Assembly (NCBI GenBank): GCA_023411815.1
Contig: JAEYOJ010000089.1
Coordinates: 62,001 to 126,000 of the forward strand
DNA: 64,000 nt
Reading direction: 5' to 3'
Source of the DNA: Pseudomonadota bacterium
Lineage (GTDB): Bacteria > Desulfobacterota > Desulfovibrionia > Desulfovibrionales > Desulfovibrionaceae
Translations under genes and position numbers: made by a program
Notes under the pieces: generated by a model
What the model was told of the DNA's origin: nothing
The model's input: only the letters and a program-made list of their open reading frames with translations
Databases searched by the model: none
Shown: positions 35,185 through 44,638 of the stretch, piece by piece
Numbering within the stretch: position 1 is the stretch's first letter
Layout: every line of letters begins with the position of its first letter

Positions 35185-36708
35185 TTGCTGTTTAATCCCA
35201 TCAACAAGTCCTACTACGACTATGCTATCGAGAGGGACAAAGAGGCGTGCATCAATTGCGAGGTGTGCGTTCGCCAATGTTCCTACGGAGCACACTTCTG
35301 GGATGACGTGCGTAAATGTGTGCGTCATGACAGTTCCAAGTGCGTTGGCTGCCATCGTTGCGAGGCGCTCTGTCCGACTGCTTGTCTGGCCATACGTCAC
35401 AAACCTTCGGAATTTCGTGAGAATGCCGTATGGGATCCCAAATTTCTCAAGTACATCTATAAGCAGGCTGACACTGGCGGTGTGCTTCTGGGTGGTATGG
35501 GGTGTCCGACCAATATCCCGGTTTACTGGGATAAGTTGCTCCTCGATGCCAGCCAGGTGACCAACCCTTCCATCGACCCGTTGCGCGAACCCATGGAGCT
35601 AAAGACGTTCCTGGGCGCCAAGCCCAACAGGCTGGAGTTCGAGGAATCCGCGGAAGGCCCGCTGCTGAAGACCAAGATAGGGCCGCAGCTTGAGCTTGAA
35701 GTGCCTATCATGTTCGCGGCCATGAGCTTTGGCGCCATCAACTTCAATCTGCATGTCGCCATGGCCCGGGCTGCAACTGCTACCGGCACCATGTACAATA
35801 CCGGTGAAGGCGGCTTGCATCGTTCGCTGTACAAGTATGGCAAAAATACCATTGTTCAGGTGGCTTCGGGCCGCTTCGGCGTGCACAGCGATTACCTAAA
35901 TGCCGGCGCTGCCGTGGAGATCAAGATCGGCCAGGGCGCCAAGCCCGGTATCGGCGGCCACCTGCCCGGTGAGAAGATCGATGCGCGCGTGTCCGAGACG
36001 CGCATGGTGCCGATCGGTTCCGATGCCATCTCGCCGGCTCCTCATCACGACATCTATTCCATTGAGGACCTGCATCAGCTCATCTATGCCCTCAAGGAAG
36101 CCACGGCTTACACGAAACCCGTGTCCGTCAAGATCGCCGCCGTGCACAACGCTCCGGCTATCGCTTCGGGCGTGGTGCGCGCCGGAGCCGATGTCGTAGT
36201 CATCGACGGCATGCGCGGCGGCACGGGTGCGGCTCCGGCCATGATTCGCGACAACGTGGGATTGCCCATGGAATTGGCCCTGGCTGCCGTTGATCAGCGC
36301 TTGCGTGACGAAGGCATCCGCAATCGGGCCTCTGTCGTGGCTTCGGGAGGCATTCGCTGCAGCGCGGACGTCGTCAAGGCCATCGCGCTTGGCGCGGATG
36401 CCGTGTACATCGGCACCGCCACTCTCATCTCCGTTGGCTGCACCGTTTGCGGTCGCTGCTATACAGGCAAATGCCCGTGGGGCATCGCCACCAACGAAGC
36501 CAGCCTGGCCAAGCGCCAGAATCCCGAAGTGGCGGCCGAGAAGATGGCCAACATCATCAAAGCCTGGGGCCACGAAATACAGGAAATGCTTGGCGGCATG
36601 GGACTCAACTCCATCGAGAGCCTGCGTGGAAACCGTGACAAGCTGCGCGGCGTGGGTTTAACCGACACCGAATTGGACATCCTCGGCGTCAAGCACGCCG
36701 GGAGGTAG
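35185..36708 (+). CDS. Glutamate synthase FMN-domain subunit with N-terminal ferredoxin domain (archaeal-type GltB2)
   Basis: A 507-residue protein. Residues ~20-75 hold two 4Fe-4S motifs (CINCEVCVRQC and CVGCHRCEALC). The rest is the FMN-binding TIM barrel of glutamate synthase: MSFGAINFNLHVAMARAA, GEGGLHRS, GQGAKPGIGGHLPG, DGMRGGTGAAP and the cluster motif CTVCGRCYTGKCPWG. It reduces 2-oxoglutarate plus ammonia to glutamate. In ordinary bacterial GltB the glutaminase, FMN and GXGXG parts are one chain; here each is a separate gene of the same cluster. The start is TTG 35185 with AGAGGG 7 bases before it; no ATG fits. Confidence 0.93.
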   Translation: MLFNPINKSYYDYAIERDKEACINCEVCVRQCSYGAHFWDDVRKCVRHDSSKCVGCHRCEALCPTACLAIRHKPSEFRENAVWDPKFLKYIYKQADTGGVLLGGMGCPTNIPVYWDKLLLDASQVTNPSIDPLREPMELKTFLGAKPNRLEFEESAEGPLLKTKIGPQLELEVPIMFAAMSFGAINFNLHVAMARAATATGTMYNTGEGGLHRSLYKYGKNTIVQVASGRFGVHSDYLNAGAAVEIKIGQGAKPGIGGHLPGEKIDARVSETRMVPIGSDAISPAPHHDIYSIEDLHQLIYALKEATAYTKPVSVKIAAVHNAPAIASGVVRAGADVVVIDGMRGGTGAAPAMIRDNVGLPMELALAAVDQRLRDEGIRNRASVVASGGIRCSADVVKAIALGADAVYIGTATLISVGCTVCGRCYTGKCPWGIATNEASLAKRQNPEVAAEKMANIIKAWGHEIQEMLGGMGLNSIESLRGNRDKLRGVGLTDTELDILGVKHAGR

Positions 36709-36713
36709 GAGAC

Positions 36714-37154
36714 ATGAAGCGCGTCTACCCCGACAAGGAAGTCTGCATCGGCTGCCGTCTCTGCGAGGTGGCCTGCCTGACCGTGCACAGCAAGAGCCAG
36801 GATGTCATCATTGCGCATAAGGAAGAGAAGCCCGCCGGTCTGACCTCCCGCAAGGCAGTCTATCAGAACGGTCCGGTATGCGTTGCCCTGTCCTGCAGGC
36901 ATTGCGCCGAGCCGGCCTGCGTAGCCGCCTGCATATCCGGCGCCCTGACCAAGGACCCGGTGAGCGGTCGCACCGAATACGACGAAAACAGGTGCGTAGG
37001 CTGCTGGTCGTGTCTCATGTCCTGTCCGTTTGGGGCCATCAGGCGGCATCCGTCCAAGGAGAAGATCGTGAAGTGCGATCTGTGCAAGGACAGGAAAATG
37101 CCTGCCTGCGCGGAGGCATGTCCAAACCGGGCCCTCAGGTATGAGGAGCGCTAG
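36714..37154 (+). CDS. 4Fe-4S dicluster/polyferredoxin subunit
   Basis: A 146-residue electron-transfer protein of the HycB/DmsB type. Cys groups: CIGCRLCEVAC, CRHCAEPACVAAC, CVGCWSCLMSCPFG and CDLCKDRKMPACAEACP, enough for about four [4Fe-4S] clusters. It starts 5 bases after the FMN subunit with TAGGAG ahead, so it is co-translated. It probably passes electrons between the FAD oxidoreductase and the synthase. Confidence 0.9.
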   Translation: MKRVYPDKEVCIGCRLCEVACLTVHSKSQDVIIAHKEEKPAGLTSRKAVYQNGPVCVALSCRHCAEPACVAACISGALTKDPVSGRTEYDENRCVGCWSCLMSCPFGAIRRHPSKEKIVKCDLCKDRKMPACAEACPNRALRYEER

Positions 37155-37188
37155 TCGCTCGATCCTTCCAAATCCAAGCGAGATTGCC

Positions 37189-38472
37189 ATGACCTACATG
37201 ATCGTCGGCGGCGGCGTTTCAGCCCTTGGCGCCATTGAAGGCATACGAAAATATGACAAGCAGGGGCGTATCGTCGTCGTCAGCGTCGAAGACGAGCCTG
37301 TTTACGGAAGGCCACTCATTTCATATCTGCTGGCCGGCAAGATAGGATCAGCGAACCTGCCGCTGCGGCCGGAAGAATACTACGAGAAGAACAATGTCGA
37401 GTTGAAGCTCGGTACCAAGGTTACGTCCATCGACACGCAGAAGCGTTGCGCGGTCACTTCCGCGGGCGAGTCAATCGCCTATGACAAGCTTCTTCTCGCT
37501 ACGGGTGGAACGCCCTTCAATCCGCCCATTCCCGGCTTGCAGGGATCGGGCATTTACAACTTCACCACTGCCGCGCATGCGCGGATCCTGGACAAGCTTG
37601 CCGGCAACCTGCGGCGAGTAGTGGTCATCGGCGGCGGCCTCATTGGCCTCAAGGCTGCCGAAGCGTTGTTTGATCGTGGCGTGAACGTGAGCATTGTCGA
37701 GCTTGCGCCGCGGATCCTGTCCGCCGCGTTTGACGACGATGCGGGCAATCTGGTGCAGGACAGACTGCATAAGGTTGGACTGCACGTCTACTGCAGCGTC
37801 TCGGCCAAGGAGATAAAGCGCGGCGAGGATGGCGCACTCAAAGGCGTGCTTCTGTCCGATGGTCGCTTCCTGGAAGCCGAGGCCGTGGTCGTGGCCATCG
37901 GCGTTGTTCCGGAAAAGTCACTGGCCACCGCGGCCGGACTCAAGGTCGATCGAGGCATTCAAGTTGATGACCGCTTGCAGACAAGCATTTCGGGCGTTTA
38001 TGCCGCTGGAGACGTGGTGCAAGCCCTGGACATGATCGCAGGCGACAATCGCGTGGTGCCGATCTGGCCCAATGCCTACAATCAGGGCTTTACCGCCGGA
38101 ATGAACATGGCCGGGGCTGATAGGCCATTCGAAGGCGGTCTGGCCATGAACTCGATCAGTTTTTATGGCATGGCGACGACCTCGGTTGGTTTGGTAAATC
38201 CGCCTGAGGAGGGGTTTGAGGTTCACAAGCTGCTCAACATACAGAAGCAGTCGTATCGCAAGCTTGTTTTCAAGGATAATCTCCTGGTCGGCTATGTACT
38301 GGTCGGTGATATCGACTGTGCCGGTCTCTATACCGGATTCATCCGCTTCAAGTTGCCGATAAGTCCAGAGGTGAAACAAAAGCTCATTTCGGGTCAGCCC
38401 TGCGCGCTTTTGTGGCCGGAAGAGACCTTCAAGAACCAATGGAACCCGGATAACGGCACGGTTGCAAGCTAG
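37189..38472 (+). CDS. FAD-dependent pyridine nucleotide-disulfide-type oxidoreductase
   Basis: A 427-residue flavoprotein. The N-terminal FAD fold (MIVGGGVSALGAIEGI) is followed by an NAD(P)H fold (VVVIGGGLIGLKAAEAL) and the second FAD motif GVYAAGDVV. No CxxC or CxxxxC redox pair is seen in the first domain, so it resembles nitrite or rubredoxin reductase-type enzymes. Within the glutamate synthase operon it would stand in for the GltD subunit and supply electrons from NAD(P)H. ATG 37189 was chosen because the Rossmann motif follows directly; the frame extends upstream into the Fe-S gene. Confidence 0.88.
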   Translation: MTYMIVGGGVSALGAIEGIRKYDKQGRIVVVSVEDEPVYGRPLISYLLAGKIGSANLPLRPEEYYEKNNVELKLGTKVTSIDTQKRCAVTSAGESIAYDKLLLATGGTPFNPPIPGLQGSGIYNFTTAAHARILDKLAGNLRRVVVIGGGLIGLKAAEALFDRGVNVSIVELAPRILSAAFDDDAGNLVQDRLHKVGLHVYCSVSAKEIKRGEDGALKGVLLSDGRFLEAEAVVVAIGVVPEKSLATAAGLKVDRGIQVDDRLQTSISGVYAAGDVVQALDMIAGDNRVVPIWPNAYNQGFTAGMNMAGADRPFEGGLAMNSISFYGMATTSVGLVNPPEEGFEVHKLLNIQKQSYRKLVFKDNLLVGYVLVGDIDCAGLYTGFIRFKLPISPEVKQKLISGQPCALLWPEETFKNQWNPDNGTVAS

Positions 38473-38506
38473 ACCGCCGGGTCGTGCATCCCTGGAGTAG
38501 GAGTTC

Positions 38507-39601
38507 ATGAAAGCGCCACATAGATACCATGATTTCGAGAAAGATATATCCGGCTGCGGTGTATTCGGCGTCATCGCCCGCGACCGCGAACTGATTCCGG
38601 GCGACATGCCGATCAAGGCCATGTGCACCATGCATGATCGCGGTAACGGCCTGGGTGGCGGTTTTGCAGCGTACGGCATCTATCCGGACTTGGCCGATTA
38701 CTGGTGTTTCCATCTCATGTGCGATGATCAGGCCGGACTGGAAAGAGCCGAGGAGGTCCTCAAGTACTTCTTCGAGATCAAGGAAGCCCAGCCCATCCCC
38801 ACAAGACGGACTCCCGTTGTCACCAATCCGCCTGTTCTTTGGCGTTTCTTCCTCAAGGTCAGAAGCGACCGCCCCAAGTGGAAGGAGCGTGATGAAAAGG
38901 ACTACGTGGTCGGCGTGGTCATGCACATCAATCAGAACGTTTCGGGCGCCTTCGTTGCCTCCAGCGGCAAGAACATGGGCGCCTTCAAGGGCGTGGGCTT
39001 CCCCGAGGACATGGCCGAGTTCTATCGCCTGGACGAGTACAAGGCCTATATCTGGACCGGACATAACCGCTTTCCGACAAATACGCCGGGATGGTGGGGC
39101 GGAGCGCATCCTTTTACCCTGCTTGACTGGTCCATCGTTCACAATGGCGAAATCTCCTCCTACGGCATCAACCGCCGCTATCTTTGTGAGCATGACTACC
39201 TGTGCACGCTCATGACAGATACGGAAGTGGTGGCCTACCTCCTGGATCTGCTTGTGCGTCGGCACAAGCTCTCCTTGCGCATGGCCAGCTGGGTATTCTC
39301 ACCGCCTTTCTGGGATGACGTGACCCGCATGCCCAAGGAACAGCAGGATGCCTTCAAGGCCTTGCGCATGGTGTATGGTTCAGCTTGCCTCAATGGTCCC
39401 TTCGCCATCCTGGTTACGGCCGGCGATTTCATGATGGGGCTCAATGACCGGGTCAAACTGCGGCCCTTGGTCGTGGCTGAGGAAGGCAAGCGGGTTTATA
39501 TGTCCAGTGAGGAGAGTTCCATCCGCGAAGTGAGTGGGCCATTGGACAAGGTCTGGGCACCCAAGGCGGGCGAGCCCGTAATCGCAACGCTGGAGAGTTG
39601 A
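38507..39601 (+). CDS. Glutamate synthase glutaminase subunit (class II amidotransferase, GltB1-type)
   Basis: A 364-residue Ntn-type glutaminase. The catalytic Cys sits at residue 17 in DISGCGVFGV, so removal of a 16-residue propeptide is needed to expose it. Further class II features: HDRGNGLGGGFA, TGHNRFPTNTPGWWGGAHPF and HNGEISSYG. It hydrolyses glutamine and passes ammonia to the FMN subunit. AGGAG lies 6 bases before ATG. The stop overlaps the next gene region (TTGA). Confidence 0.92.
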   Translation: MKAPHRYHDFEKDISGCGVFGVIARDRELIPGDMPIKAMCTMHDRGNGLGGGFAAYGIYPDLADYWCFHLMCDDQAGLERAEEVLKYFFEIKEAQPIPTRRTPVVTNPPVLWRFFLKVRSDRPKWKERDEKDYVVGVVMHINQNVSGAFVASSGKNMGAFKGVGFPEDMAEFYRLDEYKAYIWTGHNRFPTNTPGWWGGAHPFTLLDWSIVHNGEISSYGINRRYLCEHDYLCTLMTDTEVVAYLLDLLVRRHKLSLRMASWVFSPPFWDDVTRMPKEQQDAFKALRMVYGSACLNGPFAILVTAGDFMMGLNDRVKLRPLVVAEEGKRVYMSSEESSIREVSGPLDKVWAPKAGEPVIATLES

Positions 39602-39603
39602 AG

Positions 39604-40359
39604 TTGGCAGATCAAAAGCTTGTGCTCGATGCGAAAGGAGTGTACTACCGCCAACTTAATGAGCGCATCCGCGATGCGGTGAACGGCGGTGTCCGTGAGA
39701 TCGAGCTGAATAATGTCAATGGGCAACGTTACATCTTCACCGGGCTTAAGGGCGAGCTGAAGCTGCAGGTCAATGGTGTGCCAGGCCAGGATATGGCTGC
39801 GTTCATGAACGGGCCAAGCATCCGGGTGGAAGGCAACGCCCAAGACGGCGTCGGCAATACCATGGATGACGGCAAGGTCGTCGTCAATGGTCTCGCTGGG
39901 GACGTGCTCGGCTACGGCATGCGTGGCGGCAGGCTCTACATTCGTGGAGATGTGGGCTACAGGGTGGGCATTCACATGAAGGCCTATCAGGAAAAGTCGC
40001 CGGTTATCGTTATTGGTGGCAAGGCCGGAGACTTTTTGGGCGAGTACATGGCTGGAGGCTCCATAATCCTGCTCGGCCTGTTCAGCGACAAGCCTTATGC
40101 TCCTATTTGCGGCCGTAGCCTTGGCACCGGCATGCACGGCGGCGTGATTTATGTGCGTGGGCCTGTGCCTGAGACACAGCTGGGACCAAACTTGACCAGT
40201 GAGCCCGTGGATGAAACCGACAAGGCGCGCATCCGTGAGTTGGTCACGGATTTCGCCAAGGAACTTGGCCTGGATGCCCAGCGTATCCTTGCGGAATCAT
40301 TCTTCAAGGTAAAGCCGTTTTCTCATAGACCTTACGGCAACATGTACGTACCCTGCTGA
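39604..40359 (+). CDS. Glutamate synthase GXGXG-domain subunit (GltB3-type)
   Basis: A 251-residue protein built from the right-handed beta helix of repeated G-x-G-x-x-G units (DGKVVVNGLAGDVLGYGMRGG, GGKAGDFLGEYMAGG, GRSLGTGMHGG). This is the C-terminal structural domain of glutamate synthase, needed for the ammonia channel. The start is TTG; 39604 is favoured over 39598 because GGAGAG lies at a better distance. It ends the split glutamate synthase cluster. Confidence 0.9.
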   Translation: MADQKLVLDAKGVYYRQLNERIRDAVNGGVREIELNNVNGQRYIFTGLKGELKLQVNGVPGQDMAAFMNGPSIRVEGNAQDGVGNTMDDGKVVVNGLAGDVLGYGMRGGRLYIRGDVGYRVGIHMKAYQEKSPVIVIGGKAGDFLGEYMAGGSIILLGLFSDKPYAPICGRSLGTGMHGGVIYVRGPVPETQLGPNLTSEPVDETDKARIRELVTDFAKELGLDAQRILAESFFKVKPFSHRPYGNMYVPC

Positions 40360-40390
40360 GCGGACGCGATAGCAAGATCAAGGAGGAGTT

Positions 40391-40777
40391 ATGTCGTTCA
40401 CGAGCATTGCCCACGCCATGGGGGCTGCGCCATCCGGTGGAGGAGCTGGTGGGAATCCCATCGGCGCTTTCCTGCCTCTTATCCTCATGTTCGCCATCTT
40501 CTACTTCCTGCTCATCCGGCCGCAGCAGAAAAAGGCCAAGATGCACAGAGAGTTTCTTGGGAGCCTCAAGCGTGGGGACTATGTGTTGACCAGCGGAGGC
40601 ATCTACGGGCGGATCATTGATGTGGATGGCGATATTCTGACCGTTGAAATTGCCAAGGAAATGAGCATCAAGATCAACCGCAATTTTGTATCCGGTCCGG
40701 GCGAAACGACCAAGACCGATGCGAAGAAGGATAAAAAAGAGAAGTCCAAGGAAGCGGAGAAGGGGAAATCCGAGTAG
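40391..40777 (+). CDS. yajC: Sec translocon accessory protein YajC
   Basis: A 128-residue protein with a Gly-rich N-terminus, one membrane helix (AFLPLILMFAIFYFLLIRP), the conserved QQKKAKMHREFL and GDYVLTSGGIYGRI segments and a long Lys/Glu tail. It associates with SecDF. AAGGAGGAG gives a strong start. A terminator separates it from secD. Confidence 0.95.
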   Translation: MSFTSIAHAMGAAPSGGGAGGNPIGAFLPLILMFAIFYFLLIRPQQKKAKMHREFLGSLKRGDYVLTSGGIYGRIIDVDGDILTVEIAKEMSIKINRNFVSGPGETTKTDAKKDKKEKSKEAEKGKSE

Positions 40778-40803
40778 TCCGCCCGCCTTACCCCTCTTTT
40801 TCT

Positions 40804-40847
40804 GCAAGCCCCGTAGAGACCTGGCCTCGACGGGTGCTTGCTTTTTT
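40804..40847 (+). terminator. Intrinsic terminator between yajC and secD
   Basis: GCAAGC-CCCGT ... ACGGG-TGCTTGC, followed by TTTTTT. Confidence 0.8.
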
Positions 40848-40928
40848 GGGTGGCGCGCGTGAGTTGACACCCAAGGCCCAAGTGCTAAAACTTGGGCGCC
40901 TTTTAAGCGTGTCCATCAAGGAGTGATA

Positions 40929-42527
40929 ATGAAAGGCAGTTTGCGCTGGAGGCTGGCTCTCTCGCTTATCGCCGCCATCTTGGGACTGGTTTACATGCTG
41001 CCCTCCATCCCCGCCGTGGATAGGGCTATCGGATCATTCCTGCCAAACGACAGGATCAACTTGGGCCTCGACCTTAAAGGCGGCATTCACCTCACTCTCG
41101 ACGTCAATGTGCGCAAGGCGCTGGAGAACTCCTTATCCCAAAGCGGCCGCGATATTCGTGATTTGGCTCGCGACAAGGACCTAGCTGTCGTCAAGCCGCA
41201 GGTCGTAGGCGGCGCCAAGCTGCGATTGGCCTTGGTGAAGTCCGGACAACAGGAGGCATTTGAAAGTCTCTTGAAACAAAGCTTTGAAGGCCTGCGGATT
41301 GAATCCAAGGAACCTGGCGAGGACGGGCGTATTGAGTACGTGCTCGCTCCCACAGAAGAATACCGCAACTATTTTGCCAACCTGACGGTGGATCAGGCGG
41401 TTAAGACCATCCGCAACCGTATCGATCAGTTCGGTGTCGCCGAACCCGATATCCGCAAACAGCAGGGTGGCCGCATCCAGGTGCAACTCCCGGGATTGCA
41501 GGATCCCGAGCGCGCCATAGCCATCATCGGCAAGACCGCGCATCTGGAGTTTAAGATCGTTGATGACGGTGTGAGCCCGCAGCAGGCGGCTTCAGGTGTT
41601 CTCCCGCCCGGCCGCGAATTGGCGACCATGCGCAGGACCGCTGCCGATGGCGGGACGATCGAAACACCCATCGTGCTGCTGCGGGACGCTGTGCTTACCG
41701 GTGAGGCCATCACCGATGCCAACGTCAGTTTCGACCAGTTCGGTCAGCCTTATGTCGGCTTGACCTTCAATGCTCGCGGCGCACGTGACTTTGAGCGCGT
41801 CACCGGCGAGAACGTACGCAAGCAGATGGCTATCGTGCTGGATGGAGTAGTCTACTCGGCTCCGGTTATTCAGGAAAAGATAAGCGGCGGCAGGGCCAGC
41901 ATCTCTGGCAGTTTCTCCGAGGCCGAAGCCCACGACCTGGCCGTCGTCCTGCGTGCGGGATCCCTGCCGGCGCCGGTGACGGTCGTCGAGCAGCGGGTCG
42001 TGGGACCATCCTTGGGACAGGAATCCATCGATCAAGGCATCAGAGCCGGCATAATCGGCCTGGCGGTGGTCATGGGCTTCATGATCCTGTATTACGGCTT
42101 GGCCGGCATTGTCGCCGATCTGATACTGCTGTTCAACTTAGTGCTCATCATGGCCGGCTTGGCCGCCTTTGGCGCTACTTTGACCTTGCCAGGCATAGCG
42201 GGCATCATTTTGACCATCGGTATGGCTGTGGATGCCAATGTGCTCATTTACGAGCGCATCCGCGAGGAACTGCGCAACGGAGTAACTCCCAGAGCAGCTA
42301 TTGCCGAGGGCTTCAGCAGGGCCACCTTGACCATTCTTGATGCCAACGTGACAACGGTCATCGCGGCGGTAATTCTCTACGAGTTCGGGACCGGCCCGAT
42401 CCGCGGCTTTGCCGTGACGCTTATCCTGGGCATCGTGTCCTCCATGTTCACGGCCATATTCGTTTCTCGGGTCCTTTTTGACCTGTACACGTCCGGCCGC
42501 AAGGAACTGCGGACTTTGAACATCTAG
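40929..42527 (+). CDS. secD: Protein translocase subunit SecD
   Basis: A 532-residue membrane protein of the RND type that uses the proton gradient to help export. Membrane segment 1 is near residue 15. INLGLDLKGGIHLTL is the signature. A large periplasmic domain follows with NRIDQFGVAEPDI, then five membrane helices (from about 360) with IAGIILTIGMAVDANVLIYERIREE. ATG 40929 follows AAGGAG. It precedes secF by 12 bases. Confidence 0.96.
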   Translation: MKGSLRWRLALSLIAAILGLVYMLPSIPAVDRAIGSFLPNDRINLGLDLKGGIHLTLDVNVRKALENSLSQSGRDIRDLARDKDLAVVKPQVVGGAKLRLALVKSGQQEAFESLLKQSFEGLRIESKEPGEDGRIEYVLAPTEEYRNYFANLTVDQAVKTIRNRIDQFGVAEPDIRKQQGGRIQVQLPGLQDPERAIAIIGKTAHLEFKIVDDGVSPQQAASGVLPPGRELATMRRTAADGGTIETPIVLLRDAVLTGEAITDANVSFDQFGQPYVGLTFNARGARDFERVTGENVRKQMAIVLDGVVYSAPVIQEKISGGRASISGSFSEAEAHDLAVVLRAGSLPAPVTVVEQRVVGPSLGQESIDQGIRAGIIGLAVVMGFMILYYGLAGIVADLILLFNLVLIMAGLAAFGATLTLPGIAGIILTIGMAVDANVLIYERIREELRNGVTPRAAIAEGFSRATLTILDANVTTVIAAVILYEFGTGPIRGFAVTLILGIVSSMFTAIFVSRVLFDLYTSGRKELRTLNI

Positions 42528-42539
42528 GAGAGAGCGCCC

Positions 42540-43616
42540 ATGGGCTTCCAGATTATCAGGCCAAATACCAATTTTGATTTCATCAGCATACGCCGCATTG
42601 CCTACATCATCTCCTTGACGGTCATTTTAGCCGGTCTCGGCTCTCTTCTTGTCAAGGGTGGGCCGCAGTACGGTATCGATTTCGCCGGCGGCATGATCGT
42701 GCAGATCAAATTCGATCAGCAGATCGAAGTGGACCAGCTCAAGAGCGCCTTGGGCGATACCGATTTGCCGGGGCTCGTGGTTCAACGTTTTGGTCAGGAA
42801 GAAGACAATGAGTTTCTGGTTCGCACCTCCGCCTCGGATATTCCCTCGGATACGGTGCGCAAACGGGTGAGTGACGCCCTGACTGAGGACCTGACAGGCA
42901 TGCGCTTCGAGGTGCAGCGCCTGGAAATGGTCGGTCCGAAGGTAGGCTCTGACCTGCGCTCCAAGGCTTTGGAGGCGGTGTTTTATGCCGTACTGATCAT
43001 AGCGATCTACATATCAGGGCGCTTCGAGCAGCGCTGGTTTGCGGCCATCGCCATGGCTGCGGGCCTTGCAGGCGGTATTTATGTGCTCAAGCTGCTCGGC
43101 ATACCCATGGCATGGCTTATTCTGGCTGCCATGCTTATAACCCTGTGCTTGTGCTGGTTCCTCAAGCTCAGCTTCGCCCTCGGTGCGGTAATCGCGCTCA
43201 TCCACGACGTGCTTATCACCATGGGCGTATTCTCAGTATTGGGCAAGGAATTCGATTTGACCACCATTGCGGCCATCTTGACGATTATCGGTTACTCGCT
43301 GAATGACACGATTATAGTGTTTGACCGACTTCGTGAGAACATGAAGGGTCGTGCACGCGAGGATTTCGCGGCGACCATCAACTCGAGCATCAATCAGACG
43401 TTGAGTCGTACGATACTCACTTCGGGTACTACGCTTCTGGTTATTCTGTGCCTGTGGATGTTTGGCGGCGGCGTGATCCACGACTTCGCCTTGGCTCTGC
43501 TCGTTGGAATTGCCACCGGCACGTACTCTTCCATCTTTCTTGCCGCTCCGATTTTGCTTGGCTTTGGCCCTGGACGTTCTCTGGATGAACGTCAAGAAGC
43601 CGAAGTTGCATCGTAA
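42540..43616 (+). CDS. secF: Protein translocase subunit SecF
   Basis: A 358-residue partner of SecD. Motif YGIDFAGGMIVQI at the start of the periplasmic loop, then membrane helices with IGYSLNDTIIVFDRLREN. Length is normal. AGGAGAG precedes the ATG. Followed by a terminator. Confidence 0.96.
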   Translation: MGFQIIRPNTNFDFISIRRIAYIISLTVILAGLGSLLVKGGPQYGIDFAGGMIVQIKFDQQIEVDQLKSALGDTDLPGLVVQRFGQEEDNEFLVRTSASDIPSDTVRKRVSDALTEDLTGMRFEVQRLEMVGPKVGSDLRSKALEAVFYAVLIIAIYISGRFEQRWFAAIAMAAGLAGGIYVLKLLGIPMAWLILAAMLITLCLCWFLKLSFALGAVIALIHDVLITMGVFSVLGKEFDLTTIAAILTIIGYSLNDTIIVFDRLRENMKGRAREDFAATINSSINQTLSRTILTSGTTLLVILCLWMFGGGVIHDFALALLVGIATGTYSSIFLAAPILLGFGPGRSLDERQEAEVAS

Positions 43617-43649
43617 ACCTCAGGTGATGACATAGGTACTGAAATGTTG

Positions 43650-43688
43650 AAGACCCCACCAACTGCTGTTGGCGGGGTCTTGTTTTTT
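43650..43688 (+). terminator. Intrinsic terminator after secF
   Basis: AGACCCCACCAAC-TGCT-GTTGGCGGGGTCT (one A-C mismatch), then TGTTTTTT. Confidence 0.85.
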
Positions 43689-43763
43689 AAATGGGCACGC
43701 TAAGCGTCTCGCGGATGTAACGAAAAGATAAAGATACAGGGAGCGCCGTTCTCTGCCAAGAAA

Positions 43764-43790
43764 GGGTGCCCGAGAGGGAGGGCGCCCTCA
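43764..43790 (-). terminator. Weak hairpin downstream of TPR gene
   Basis: GGGTGCCC/GGGCGCCC arms with one wobble pair. On the minus strand it is followed by TTTCTT, about 120 bases beyond the TPR gene's stop. Confidence 0.3.
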
Positions 43791-43906
43791 CTCGGTTAAA
43801 CTGAGAACCGTCTTAAGAAGTAGAAAAACTGCAGCATGCGTAATTTCGCGCCTTTTTGTCCTTTGTAGCTGCTTATTCAAGCCCATGAGAAGAGCTGAAT
43901 GCGCTT

Positions 43907-44638
43907 TTAGCTGAAAGTAAAATCCATGCAGCCTTTCTTTTCCAAATACTTTTTGAACGCTTGAGCTTCGGGAAAACATGGATTCAAGGCAAGTGCCTTC
44001 TTGACGTATTCAGTAGCCTTTTCCAACTGGCCCTTCTCGCAATATGCACGGGCTACGTTTAGGAAAAGATTTTCATCATTCTCTGCCAGTTCCAAGGCCT
44101 TTTCGTAGTACTTGACTGCTTCATCCAGCATATTTTTCCTTCGCAAAGCCATTCCAAATTCGTTGAAAAGATGCTTATGCTCTTGGGTAAGGCCGCGCTT
44201 TAGCCTTGAGAGCTTATTGAAAATCAAGGTTGATTCTTCAGCGCGACCGACGGAGAGATAAGTCATTCCCAGCCCGAAAGCCGCGCGAACATTCCTTTCG
44301 TCCACGGCTATGGCTTTTTCATAGCATGCTTCTGCTTGATCATACTCACCGCTCTCACGGTGCCGGTCTCCCTCTTCGATTTTTTTAAGAACGAGAAAGT
44401 CCCAGAGTTCCACTTCTGGAGAGAATTTTTCGTAGAAAATGGGCAAGCTGACACTCTTGGGACTACCCATGGGGCGAAGATCGGACCCAAGCAACCGCAA
44501 ACTGACACAACCTTCACGGGTATCTTCAGCGATCCAATAGCATTTGTTCTCGGTTTTGCCTTTGGTGGGGCCAAAACCGATGGATGTGCGAGACGCCGTA
44601 GAGAAAATTCCTTGTATGAAGTCCGTCTTTTTATCCAT
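43907..44638 (-). CDS. TPR-repeat protein
   Basis: A 243-residue soluble protein. The first ~80 residues are unlike TPR (a conserved-looking beta-rich head). From ~85 on there are four to five tetratricopeptide repeats (GDRHRESGEYDQAEACYEKAI, AVKYYEKALELAENDENLFLNVARAYCEKGQLEKATEYVKKALAL). ATG 44638 follows AAGGGAA. Stand-alone gene; the partner protein is not evident. Confidence 0.75.
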   Translation of the reverse strand: MDKKTDFIQGIFSTASRTSIGFGPTKGKTENKCYWIAEDTREGCVSLRLLGSDLRPMGSPKSVSLPIFYEKFSPEVELWDFLVLKKIEEGDRHRESGEYDQAEACYEKAIAVDERNVRAAFGLGMTYLSVGRAEESTLIFNKLSRLKRGLTQEHKHLFNEFGMALRRKNMLDEAVKYYEKALELAENDENLFLNVARAYCEKGQLEKATEYVKKALALNPCFPEAQAFKKYLEKKGCMDFTFS

